Positions 1-6,933 of a stretch of 8,773 bases of DNA are shown here, one piece after another. A model generated the notes under the pieces. It was not told where the DNA came from and made no database searches. It saw nothing but the letters and a program-made list of their open reading frames with translations. The stretch is from Kiritimatiellia bacterium. Its GTDB lineage: Bacteria; Verrucomicrobiota; Kiritimatiellia; SLAD01. The position numbers were made by a program, and so were the translations under genes. How positions within the stretch are numbered: position 1 is the stretch's first letter; every line of letters begins with the position of its first letter. Location of the stretch: NCBI GenBank assembly GCA_007128275.1, contig SKXR01000022.1:1-8773 (forward strand), in the 5' to 3' direction.

Positions 1-178
1 CTGCACCGTACACGGCTCGGCGGAAGCCTCGCCCTCCAGGCCAAGGGCAACCCCACAAGCTGGAGGGCGACGCTCTGCGGAGCCGAGAGATAAAGCAAGG
101 TCACTGCACCGTACACGGCTCGGCGGAAGCCTCGCCCTCCAGGCCAAGGGCAACCCCACAAGCTGGAGGGCGACGCTC
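1..178. repeat. Two identical 75-bp copies of a GC-rich imperfect palindrome
   Basis: Bases 1-75 recur without a mismatch at 104-178, a period of 103. Each copy holds an 11-bp perfect inverted repeat (TCGCCCTCCAG at 29-39 with CTGGAGGGCGA at 60-70; in copy two 132-142 with 163-173) around a loop of about 20 nt. In copy one the pairing continues outward, imperfectly, to CGGCTC (13-18) against GAGCCG-type sequence at about 80-85, giving a cruciform of roughly 70 bp. Copy two lacks the distal right arm: the identity ends at 178. Similar GGAGGGCGA-type dispersed palindromes are, to my knowledge, common in PVC genomes. The 28 bp between the copies (76-103) are not repeated here. Possible roles are a REP/MITE-like element, a transcript-end structure for a gene to the left, or both. 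No coding sequence is seen in 1-194. Confidence 0.9.
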
Positions 179-266
179 CCATTCACCGGCACGCATGGCA
201 GTGGAGGGTGGATTACGGTGGTGGCATGGTCTTGCTTTTGGGCTTTCATCCGTTAGAGTGCCTCGC

Positions 267-863
267 ATGATCGAATTTTGGCAAAGTCATGGGTATTCAT
301 GGGTGGTGCTTCCGCTAATCATCTTTCTGGCGCGCATTCTGGATGTGTCGATCGCCACGATGCGATTTATGTTCCTGGCGCGCGGCGCGCGCTTGCCGAC
401 CGTGATCACGGGCTTTTTTGAAGCGCTAATCTGGATCATCATCATCAGCCAGATTATCCGCAATCTCGATAATGCCATGTGTTTCATCGCCTATGCCGGC
501 GGTTTTGCGGCGGGCAGTTACATCGGCATGCGCATCGAAGAACGGCTGGCGCTCGGCAAGGTGGTTATGCGCGTGATCACCAGTCAACCCGCCGATGAAC
601 TCCTTGCCGTCTTGCGGGACAAACGGTTCGGCGTTACGAGCGTCGGGGCGGAAGGCGCGAAGGGGCCGGTGCGCATCCTCTTTATGGTCATCAAACGGGC
701 GGATCTGGAAGCCGTCGTAGACCTCATCAAGAAATTCAATCCGAACGCGTTTTACACCGTCGAAGACATCCGTTATGTTAGCGAAGGTGTATTCCCGTTG
801 ACGGCGGCGATGCACCCATCCGAACCGGGCATCTGGAGCCGATGGCGCAGCCGTTCCCGGTAA
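267..863 (+). CDS. Membrane protein of the YebE/UPF0316 type (DUF5698 + DUF2179)
   Basis: A 198-residue integral membrane protein of unknown function. Three hydrophobic segments are visible at about residues 12-37, 45-64 and 70-88, carrying the family-typical R-ILDVS--T-R (23-33), FFEALIW (50-56) and YAGGFAAG (76-83) signatures; this is the DUF5698 part. A soluble alpha/beta DUF2179 domain follows at about 95-175. The tail after residue 178 is Arg-rich and not family-typical. An earlier in-frame ATG at 195 would add 24 residues, but it has no Shine-Dalgarno sequence and the family usually begins just before the first membrane segment, so 267 is preferred. A weak TTGCTT/TAGAGT pair (232-259) would place transcription start almost at the ATG, which is only suggestive. 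The next gene follows after 32 bp. The family assignment is firm; no function is known to me. Confidence 0.85.
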   Translation: MIEFWQSHGYSWVVLPLIIFLARILDVSIATMRFMFLARGARLPTVITGFFEALIWIIIISQIIRNLDNAMCFIAYAGGFAAGSYIGMRIEERLALGKVVMRVITSQPADELLAVLRDKRFGVTSVGAEGAKGPVRILFMVIKRADLEAVVDLIKKFNPNAFYTVEDIRYVSEGVFPLTAAMHPSEPGIWSRWRSRSR

Positions 864-895
864 TGTCAGCCTTTCCTGAACGAGATTGGACGTGA

Positions 896-1885
896 ATGAA
901 GAAGAAGCTTGCAGTGCCCTTCCTTTGGACGATTGCCATGTGTGCCGCGGCCCTTGCGGCACAAGCCGGCACCGCCGCGCCGAAACTCGTGGTGGATGAA
1001 CCCCAATTCAATTTCGGCGAACAACACAACGAGCAAACCATCGAACACACGTTTGTGCTCCGCAACGAAGGCGACGCCACGCTGGAGATTACCAACATCC
1101 GTTCCTCGTGCGGGTGTACGGTCGGCCACGTGTCCACCCGCAGCATCCCGCCGGGCGGGACCTCGGAAATTAGCGGCCGGTACAACCTGAGAGGGCGGCA
1201 AGGCAACCAGCGCAGCGTCCTCACCGTGGAAACGAACGATCCCAAAGCACCGCGCACCCAACTTACCATGGCGGGCGTGGCGGTGCAGGAACTGCAGATT
1301 CGACCAAACCGCGTGTTCTTTGGACAGGTCTACAGCGGCCAGCAATCCACACGACAGATCGAACTCATCGGCCTGCCCCATACCCCGTTTGAGATCAGCC
1401 GCATCGAAATCGATTCCGAACACCTCTCGACGAAGGTACTCGACACGGATGCCGCCCACCGGTTTCAGGTCGACATAACGGTCGACGCGCCGACCACGCC
1501 GGGTATGATCGACGAGGTCGTCCGGATTCACACGACACATCCAAAATTTCCGGTTATTCAGGTGCCCGTGAACGCCGATGTCGCCGGCGCCCTCAGCTTT
1601 GCGCCGAGCAAGATCAGCCTCTTGGCCGGTCACGACACACCGGTCACCCGCTATATTGTAGTGCGTTCCGGCGCGGTGCAGGAGTTCGAAATTACCGAAA
1701 TCGTTCCGCCATCAGACGATATCCGGGTCCAAGTCTTGCATATGCCCAATCAGGGGTATCGCATCCAATTGACCAACCTACTGCCTTCGGATGAGCTGGC
1801 CGGCCAATCCGTGCGCATTCACACCAACGTCGAAGGCATGGCCGTCATTGACATACCATTCGAGATCATCGAAACCACGCGCTAA
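896..1885 (+). CDS. Exported DUF1573 protein with repeated Ig-like (ASH/MSP-type) domains
   Basis: 329 residues. The start MKKK followed by a hydrophobic stretch and A-Q-A (22-24) is a Sec signal peptide with predicted cleavage after about residue 24. Cys16 is in a poor lipobox context (I-A-M-C), so a lipoprotein is less likely. The first domain (about 30-130) is a clear DUF1573 module: FNFGE near 38-42, FVLRNEG at 53-59 and the diagnostic S-C-G-C-T with Cys72 and Cys74. Two further beta-rich segments (about 131-228 and 230-326) look like diverged copies; the second begins with a FGQVYSGQ-type strand. Such domains are thought to be extracytoplasmic binding or scaffold folds; the ligand is unknown. 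The gene starts 32 bp after the preceding stop and ends 15 bp before the exported S41 homologue, so co-transcription and joint periplasmic action are plausible but inferred. Confidence 0.88.
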   Translation: MKKKLAVPFLWTIAMCAAALAAQAGTAAPKLVVDEPQFNFGEQHNEQTIEHTFVLRNEGDATLEITNIRSSCGCTVGHVSTRSIPPGGTSEISGRYNLRGRQGNQRSVLTVETNDPKAPRTQLTMAGVAVQELQIRPNRVFFGQVYSGQQSTRQIELIGLPHTPFEISRIEIDSEHLSTKVLDTDAAHRFQVDITVDAPTTPGMIDEVVRIHTTHPKFPVIQVPVNADVAGALSFAPSKISLLAGHDTPVTRYIVVRSGAVQEFEITEIVPPSDDIRVQVLHMPNQGYRIQLTNLLPSDELAGQSVRIHTNVEGMAVIDIPFEIIETTR

Positions 1886-1900
1886 CACCGAGGTCCGTAT

Positions 1901-3199
1901 ATGCATGCTTACACCACACGAATCCCCGCTCTTGTCCGGCCGGTCCTGATCGGACTGTGTGCCTGGACCCTGTGCGCCCCCCGAACCGCCGCCGCCGTGG
2001 AAGCCCCGGAAGCCGCTTCGGCGGCGCCGCTGGCCGAACGGTTACAGGTTCTGGTCGAAGCCCTGAACGAGCATGGTGTCGCGTTCGATGGGGATGCGGC
2101 ATACGAAACCGTCGTGGCATCCCTGATCAAGGTAGCCGACCCGGCGGGCGGACCTCAAACGGCCGCCGCCGAGGAAGCGCTCACGCGGCGCCGGGCGGGA
2201 ACGATATACGACGCGGGGCTGCGCCTGCACATCACCAACGAGTCCGTGCGCATCACGCATATCCGGGAAGACACCCCTGCCCGCGAGACGGACCTGGAGA
2301 AAGACTCGACGCTGCTCAACATAGACCAGACCGATGTCTCCGGGCTCGGGTTGCATCGTATCATCCGCCTCTTGCGCAGCGACGCCAATGAGCCGGTCAC
2401 ATTGACCGTCCAAACTGTCGATGGATTCACCCTCACACAGCGGGTGGACCGCGTTGAAACCACCCTGCCCGACATCGAATCGCGCGAAACATTGCCCTTC
2501 CAGCTGGCCTACCTGCACGTGAACCGCCTGCATGAAGGCACCGGCGCGTCGATCGCCGAAACGATTTCGGGCTGGGCGGCCGAAAAGCGATACGGGGTGC
2601 TTCTGGATTTGCGCGGCGCCGACGGAACCGACCTGGATTCCGTGATCGCCGTCGGAGAACTCTTGGCGGAGCCCGGAGGGCTTCTCTTCGCGTACCGGGA
2701 CAAGGATGATCAGGATATCCACGTCGCCCACGCCGGAGATGTCGAACCGTTGACCCTGCCCGTCATGGTTCTGGTTGATTCCGAAACCGGTGGCGCGGCG
2801 GAAGTCTTGGCCGCCGTGCTCAGTGATAGTGTGCGCGGCGTCATGGTGTTCGGCCAACCGACGCGAGGCGACATGCTCGTACGCGATGCCGTTGACCTCT
2901 CCGACGGTTCCCGGCTCTATCTCGCCACACGCCGCCTTGTGACGGCCGACGGCACGGTCTATACCGGAATGGATGGGGTTCGCCCCGACGTGATCTCGGC
3001 CCGTATCGACGAAGACGCATCCGCGTACAAGCCCGTACGCTCCTCGCGAACCGAGGTGTTGGACGAGGAAATCGAACAGGAAAAACTCTACAACCGCGTG
3101 CGCGGCGATGCCACGCTACGCCGCGCCGTGGACGTACTGCTCGGACTGAAGGCCTTGGATATTCGCCCCCGTGCAAGCAACCCGCATCATAGCCGTTGA
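1901..3199 (+). CDS. Exported PDZ + S41 (CtpA/Tsp-like) protease homologue, probably inactive
   Basis: 432 residues. N-terminal signal peptide (hydrophobic 14-26, T-A-A-A at 29-32, cleavage near 32-35). Residues about 104-185 form a PDZ domain (AGLRL, then ITHIREDTPA and a leucine-rich helix). Residues about 195-385 match peptidase family S41: LLDLRGADG corresponds to the DLR-N-GG strand, VLVD-6-AAE to the nucleophile loop, GQPTRG to G-PT-GK, and LSDGSRLYLATRRL-TADG to the conserved C-terminal strands. In E. coli Tsp the active residues are Ser430 and Lys455; the aligned residues here are Gly298 and Asp324. The whole S-A-S-A-S-E motif has become T-G-G-A-A-E. The fold is therefore confident but proteolysis is unlikely; a PDZ-based binding or regulatory role is inferred. 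The last 29 bases overlap tsaC, suggesting translational coupling. Confidence 0.88.
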   Translation: MHAYTTRIPALVRPVLIGLCAWTLCAPRTAAAVEAPEAASAAPLAERLQVLVEALNEHGVAFDGDAAYETVVASLIKVADPAGGPQTAAAEEALTRRRAGTIYDAGLRLHITNESVRITHIREDTPARETDLEKDSTLLNIDQTDVSGLGLHRIIRLLRSDANEPVTLTVQTVDGFTLTQRVDRVETTLPDIESRETLPFQLAYLHVNRLHEGTGASIAETISGWAAEKRYGVLLDLRGADGTDLDSVIAVGELLAEPGGLLFAYRDKDDQDIHVAHAGDVEPLTLPVMVLVDSETGGAAEVLAAVLSDSVRGVMVFGQPTRGDMLVRDAVDLSDGSRLYLATRRLVTADGTVYTGMDGVRPDVISARIDEDASAYKPVRSSRTEVLDEEIEQEKLYNRVRGDATLRRAVDVLLGLKALDIRPRASNPHHSR

Positions 3200-3785
3200 T
3201 CCGAACCAGCCCGCCCCGTCGTTGCTGGCTCAAGCCGTCGCCCTACTCGCGCAGGGCGAACCGGTCATCGTGCCCACCGAAACCGTGTACGGACTGGCGT
3301 GCCGTCCCGACGTGCCGGGCGCCGTGGAGCGTGTGTACCAGGCGAAAGGCCGTCCCGAGGACAAGCCGTTGCCCCGTATGGTCGCCGAACTCGAACACGT
3401 ACGGACCGCCATTACGGACTGGCCCGAAACGGCGGCCCGGCTTGCCCAAGCTTATTGGCCGGGGCCCTTGACCCTGGTTTTACGCACCGCAGAAGGCACG
3501 ATCGGTTTCCGGATCCCTGATCACCCGGTCATGCAAGCGCTCCTGAAACAGGCGTCCGTGCCGCTCGCCGTCACGAGCGCCAATCGCAGTGGCACTCCGG
3601 AGACGCGCACGGCGGAAGAAGCGGCGGCAAGCCTGCACGGATCGGTCGCGCTCGCGCTTGATGCCGGGCCCGTACGGATCGCGGTACCCAGCACGGTTGT
3701 CGATCTCAGCGGCTCCGGCTTGCGCATCCTGAGGGAAGGCGCCATCTCCGCGGCCGACATCCTGCGTGTGGCTGAGCAGCATTAA
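3171..3785 (+). CDS. tsaC: Threonylcarbamoyl-AMP synthase (TsaC/Sua5/YwlC family)
   Basis: 204 residues, the usual length of the short TsaC form without the Sua5 C-terminal domain. It makes L-threonylcarbamoyl-AMP from threonine, bicarbonate and ATP in the cytoplasm; the TsaBD complex then moves the group to A37 of ANN-decoding tRNAs (t6A). Family signatures are all present: PTETVYGL (35-42), KGRPEDKPLP (59-68), WPGPLTLVL (96-104), TSANRSG (135-141) and PSTVVD near the C-terminus. The start is GTG at 3171, which overlaps the preceding gene by 29 bases; no in-frame ATG lies close by and a later start would cut the first strand. No strong Shine-Dalgarno is visible, in keeping with coupling to upstream translation. 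The following phosphatase-RpiB-GlyA gene places it in the same order as B. subtilis ywlC-ywlE-ywlF-glyA. Confidence 0.93.
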   Translation: MQATRIIAVDPNQPAPSLLAQAVALLAQGEPVIVPTETVYGLACRPDVPGAVERVYQAKGRPEDKPLPRMVAELEHVRTAITDWPETAARLAQAYWPGPLTLVLRTAEGTIGFRIPDHPVMQALLKQASVPLAVTSANRSGTPETRTAEEAAASLHGSVALALDAGPVRIAVPSTVVDLSGSGLRILREGAISAADILRVAEQH

Positions 3786-3820
3786 TCCCGCCTGGGTGCC
3801 GACACACGCCACCCGACACA

Positions 3821-3849
3821 TTGACGCCGTCCGAATCGCGGACTACTAT
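3821..3849 (+). promoter_or_regulatory. Candidate sigma70-type promoter for the three-domain gene
   Basis: TTGACG at 3821-3826 matches the -35 consensus in five of six positions. TACTAT at 3844-3849 matches the -10 consensus in four of six. The spacer is exactly 17 bp. It lies in the 76-bp gap after tsaC. A start of transcription about 7 bp past the -10 would fall near 3856, leaving only around six bases before the ATG at 3862, so the transcript would be nearly leaderless. No Shine-Dalgarno is visible before this ATG, which fits. Seen only as motif matches; not proven. Confidence 0.42.
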
Positions 3850-3861
3850 GTCCCCTTCACC

Positions 3862-6045
3862 ATGAGCAGAGAAAACAAACATATTCTAGCTGTTTGCACG
3901 GGCAACGTATGTCGCAGCCCGATGGCGGAGTGTATTCTGCGCAAACGACTCGGCGCGCACCCCGGCTGGACGGTCTCCTCCGCGGGCATCCATGCCATGG
4001 ACGGCATGCCGCCCAGCGAAGCCTCGGTGCAGGTGCTGGCCGAATGGGGAATCGACGCATCAACGCTCCGAAGTCGCCCATTAACCCGGGAAATCCTTGA
4101 CTCCGCCGACCTGGTGCTCGTCATGACCCGCGGGCATTTGGATGAAATTCACTCGCAATGGCCGGACGTCTCCGGCAACGTTGCGCTGATCACATCGTTC
4201 GGCCTCGCCAAGCACCCTGCGGATGTGCCCGACCCGATCGGGCAATCGGTCGCCGTGTATCGTCATGTGCGGGACCAGCTGGACGAAGCCGTATCCGAAC
4301 TAATCTTACACCTCGCCGATCAAGGCGAACTGAACACGCACCCATCCGGAAAGGTTGCACAAATGAAAATTGCCCTGGGCGCCGATCACGGCGGATTTGA
4401 ACTCAAAGAGCATGTGAAGAAGCATCTGCTGGACAAAGGCATCGAAGTCGAGGATGTCGGCAGTCACAACGCGGAATCGGTCGATTATCCCGATTACGCC
4501 AGCGAAGTGGCGCGGCGCGTGTCCGAGGGCGATGCGGACCGCGGCATACTGGTCTGCACGTCCGGCATCGGCATGAGCATCATGGCCAACCGCTTTCCGC
4601 GCGTGCGCGCCGGCTTATGCACCACGCCGCGCATGGCCAAGATGGCCCGCACCCATAACAACGTGAACGTGCTCACGCTGGGCGGTTCTCTGGTCTCGGC
4701 CGAAGAGGCCGCCGCCATTACTGATGAGTGGTTGCAGAGCGAATACGAAACAGGCGGGCGGCACGATCGACGCCTGACCAAGATTCAGCAGTACTCCGCG
4801 TCCATTGACGATCCGGTGGTCTTGTACGAGACCGATCCGGAGATCTATGCCGCCCTGCGTTCCGAAGCGCGGCGCCTGCGCGAGAACATTGAACTGATCG
4901 CTTCCGAGAATTATGCGAGCAAGGCCGTGCGCGAAGCGCAGGGCTCCGTCATGACGAACAAGTATGCGGAAGGCTACCCCGGCAAGCGTTGGTACCACGG
5001 CTGCGAGTTTGTCGACGAGGCCGAGCGACTGGCCATTGAACGGGCCATGCAACTGTTCGGAGCCGAACACGCCAACGTACAGCCGCACAGCGGAAGCTCC
5101 GCGAATATGGCCGTCTACTTTGCGATGCTCGATCCCGGCGACACCATGCTCGCCATGAGCCTCTCGCACGGGGGGCATCTCACGCACGGCCACAAAGTCA
5201 ATTTTTCAGGTCGCTTTTTCAACGTCATCCATTATGGGGTGGACCAGGAAACAGAACTGATCGACTACGACGAGATTGAAAAGCTGGCCGATGAGCATAA
5301 GCCCAAGCTGATTTGCTGCGGCGCCAGCGCGTATTCGCGCATCATCGACTTCAAGCGGTTGCGAAAAATTGCCGACAGTGTCGGCGCGTATCTGATGGCC
5401 GACATGGCGCACATCGCCGGACTGGTTGCCGGGGGCTGCCATCCCAATCCCGTGCCGTATTGCGAATTTGTCACCACCACCACGCACAAGACGCTGCGGG
5501 GCCCGCGCGGCGGCCTGATCCTTTGCCAGGAACGATTTGCGGCGGATATCGACCGGCAGGTGTTTCCCGGCATTCAGGGCGGGCCGTTGATGCACATCAT
5601 TGCGGCCAAGGCCGTCTGTTTTCTGGAGGCGCAACAACCGGACTTCAAGACCTACGCCCAACAGGTCGTGCGCAACGCGCAAACGCTCGCCTCCACGCTG
5701 GAACAGTCCGGTGTGCGCATCGTCTCGGGCGGCACGGACAATCACCTGATGCTGGTGGATCTGACGTCCGTAAACGTCACGGGCAAGGATGCGGCCCATG
5801 CACTCGATCTGGCACGAATCACCGTGAACAAGAACGCCATTCCGTTCGACACCAAGAGCCCGTTTGTCACATCCGGCGTCCGACTCGGCACCCCGGCGGT
5901 GACGACGCGCGGCATGGGGGAAGCCGAGATGAAAGAGATCGCGCGCTTCATCAAGACCGTGCTGGACAAGCCCGACGACAAGAAGACACTACAGCGCGTG
6001 CGGGACGAAGTCATCGCCTTCACGGCCCAATTCCCGGTGCCGTGA
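3862..6045 (+). CDS. rpiB-glyA: Three-enzyme fusion: LMW protein phosphatase - ribose-5-phosphate isomerase B - serine hydroxymethyltransferase
   Basis: One uninterrupted frame of 727 codons carrying three full domains. Residues 1-160: low-molecular-weight phosphatase (YwlE/Wzb/ArsC-like) with the C-X5-R loop CTGNVCRS (Cys12, Arg18) and the acid loop Asp124-Pro125. Residues 168-313: RpiB, interconverting ribose-5-P and ribulose-5-P, with ADHGG, Cys232 in VCTSGIGMS (Cys65 in domain numbering) and His265 in THNN. Residues about 314-727: GlyA, the PLP enzyme converting serine + tetrahydrofolate to glycine + methylene-tetrahydrofolate, with IELIASEN, YAEGYPGKRWYHG, ADMAHIAGL and the PLP lysine Lys543 in TTTTHKT. 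Each domain is near its normal free-standing length and keeps its catalytic residues. The start at 3862 fits the phosphatase N-terminus; an upstream ATG at 3766 would overlap tsaC and add 32 unrelated residues. Met168 has a possible internal ribosome site; the GlyA part has no ATG at its junction. Sequencing error as the source of the fusion would need two lost stops, which is unlikely but not excluded. Confidence 0.92.
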   Translation: MSRENKHILAVCTGNVCRSPMAECILRKRLGAHPGWTVSSAGIHAMDGMPPSEASVQVLAEWGIDASTLRSRPLTREILDSADLVLVMTRGHLDEIHSQWPDVSGNVALITSFGLAKHPADVPDPIGQSVAVYRHVRDQLDEAVSELILHLADQGELNTHPSGKVAQMKIALGADHGGFELKEHVKKHLLDKGIEVEDVGSHNAESVDYPDYASEVARRVSEGDADRGILVCTSGIGMSIMANRFPRVRAGLCTTPRMAKMARTHNNVNVLTLGGSLVSAEEAAAITDEWLQSEYETGGRHDRRLTKIQQYSASIDDPVVLYETDPEIYAALRSEARRLRENIELIASENYASKAVREAQGSVMTNKYAEGYPGKRWYHGCEFVDEAERLAIERAMQLFGAEHANVQPHSGSSANMAVYFAMLDPGDTMLAMSLSHGGHLTHGHKVNFSGRFFNVIHYGVDQETELIDYDEIEKLADEHKPKLICCGASAYSRIIDFKRLRKIADSVGAYLMADMAHIAGLVAGGCHPNPVPYCEFVTTTTHKTLRGPRGGLILCQERFAADIDRQVFPGIQGGPLMHIIAAKAVCFLEAQQPDFKTYAQQVVRNAQTLASTLEQSGVRIVSGGTDNHLMLVDLTSVNVTGKDAAHALDLARITVNKNAIPFDTKSPFVTSGVRLGTPAVTTRGMGEAEMKEIARFIKTVLDKPDDKKTLQRVRDEVIAFTAQFPVP
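4348..4354 (+). promoter_or_regulatory. Possible internal ribosome binding site before the RpiB domain
   Basis: GGAAAGG ends 8 bases before an in-frame ATG at 4363, which encodes Met168 and the exact expected start of RpiB (MKIALGADHGG). This looks like the remnant, or a still active copy, of the rpiB translation start from before the fusion. If active, a 560-residue RpiB-GlyA product would be made beside the 727-residue one. No comparable signal precedes the GlyA part. Confidence 0.35.
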
Positions 6046-6067
6046 CCCGTGCGATGATCCGCACGCA

Positions 6068-6085
6068 CGAAGCGCCGTCGCTTCG
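6068..6085 (+). other. 7-bp perfect hairpin between glyA and the glycosylase gene
   Basis: CGAAGCG (6068-6074) pairs perfectly with CGCTTCG (6079-6085) around a CCGT loop. It starts 22 bases after the stop of the three-domain gene. No T-run follows, so it is not a standard intrinsic terminator; it could be an mRNA 3' stabiliser, a weak attenuator, or chance in GC-rich DNA. Confidence 0.35.
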
Positions 6086-6159
6086 GTCGGCATGACCGCA
6101 TGCTTCTTTTGCCGCGCGGCGGCTTGTCAATGGCGCCGCATTCGGGCATGGTGTCGGGT

Positions 6160-6933
6160 ATGGATCCGCACGCTTCCCAGCCCGCAACACGAATGCTCAA
6201 ATTGATTGACGATTTGGGAGAACATTTGACCCTGTTGCAAGAACAGGAGGTGCGCACGGTGGAGGTCACACCGGAAACCCTGCACGCCCTTTCCACGGCG
6301 CCTGCCGCGGCGCCTCCGCCGCCCTCCCCGCAACCGCCACCTCGTCATTCAGGAGAACCGGACTTGTCTTCACCCCTTGATGCCATCGCTGAACGAATCG
6401 CCCACTGCCGCTTATGCGGACTCTGCGAGACCCGGAACCATACCGTGCCCGGCCAAGGGTCGGCGCACCCCGAAATTATGTTCATCGGGGAAGGTCCGGG
6501 CGCGGACGAAGATCGTCAGGGCCTCGCCTTTGTGGGACGAGCGGGCGGATTGCTCACGAAAATCATCGAGGCCATGGGATACGAACGCGAAGCGGTCTGG
6601 ATCGGCAACATTGTGAAGTGTCGTCCGCCGGAGAACCGCGTCCCCACGCCGGAAGAAATGAAATCCTGTCTCCCCTACCTGCGCGAACAGATCGCCCTGT
6701 TGCAGCCGAAAGTGATCGTCTGCCTCGGCGCCACCGCGGTGAAAGGACTCTTCGAGACCAAAATCGGGATCACCAAGCTGCGCGGACAATGGATGACCTT
6801 CGAAGGCATTGATGTGATGCCGACGTATCACCCGGCCTATCTGCTCAGAAATCCCCCGGCCAAACGCGAGGTCTGGGAAGATATGCAGGAAGTCATGCGA
6901 AAGCTGGGACGACCGGTACCGGAGAAGAAGTAA
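6160..6933 (+). CDS. udg: Type-4 uracil-DNA glycosylase (4Fe-4S)
   Basis: 257 residues from the chosen start. It removes uracil from DNA to open base-excision repair. The iron-sulfur ligands fit the family spacing: Cys83-x2-Cys86, then Cys154-x15-Cys170; an extra Cys89 follows the first pair. The active-site motif GEGPGADED lies at 110-118 and the second motif HPAYLLRNP starts at His224. The N-terminal extension of about 75 residues has a helical stretch (LKLIDDLGEHL) and a Pro/Ala-rich linker (about 50-68), a layout I associate with this family in Planctomycetes and relatives. Start choice is uncertain: in-frame ATGs exist at 6100, 6130, 6148, 6160 and 6193, none with a good Shine-Dalgarno; 6160 keeps the helix with little extra. 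It ends inside a heptamer repeat that supplies its stop codon. It is probably co-transcribed with the gene before it. Confidence 0.93.
   Translation: MDPHASQPATRMLKLIDDLGEHLTLLQEQEVRTVEVTPETLHALSTAPAAAPPPPSPQPPPRHSGEPDLSSPLDAIAERIAHCRLCGLCETRNHTVPGQGSAHPEIMFIGEGPGADEDRQGLAFVGRAGGLLTKIIEAMGYEREAVWIGNIVKCRPPENRVPTPEEMKSCLPYLREQIALLQPKVIVCLGATAVKGLFETKIGITKLRGQWMTFEGIDVMPTYHPAYLLRNPPAKREVWEDMQEVMRKLGRPVPEKK

Noticed and set aside
1..178. CRISPR array
   Set aside because: Only two copies, 75-bp units that are long palindromes, no series of unique spacers and no cas genes.
195..266. Longer N-terminus for the membrane protein from the ATG at 195
   Set aside because: No ribosome site, the added 24 residues do not resemble the family, and the ATG at 267 sits just before the first membrane segment.
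866..1633. 255-codon leftward frame opposite the DUF1573 gene
   Set aside because: It lies fully antisense to a gene with a signal peptide and the SCGCT motif, has no domain signature, and is expected by chance in GC-rich DNA.
2042..2857. 271-codon leftward frame opposite the S41 homologue
   Set aside because: Antisense shadow; the forward frame has clear PDZ and S41 features and the reverse has none.
3766..3861. 32-residue N-terminal extension of the three-domain protein
   Set aside because: It would overlap the end of tsaC by 20 bases and precede the normal phosphatase N-terminus with unrelated sequence; the candidate promoter lies inside it.
4795..4830. Separate glyA start at the RpiB-GlyA junction
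   Set aside because: No in-frame ATG; an in-frame GTG near 4816 lacks a ribosome site, so fusion is the simpler reading.
6068..6085. Rho-independent terminator after glyA
   Set aside because: The stem is good but no T-run follows, so it is listed only as a hairpin.
5313..6095. 260-codon forward frame overlapping the GlyA domain
   Set aside because: A frame-shifted shadow of the conserved SHMT coding sequence with Arg/Gly/His-rich low-complexity translation.
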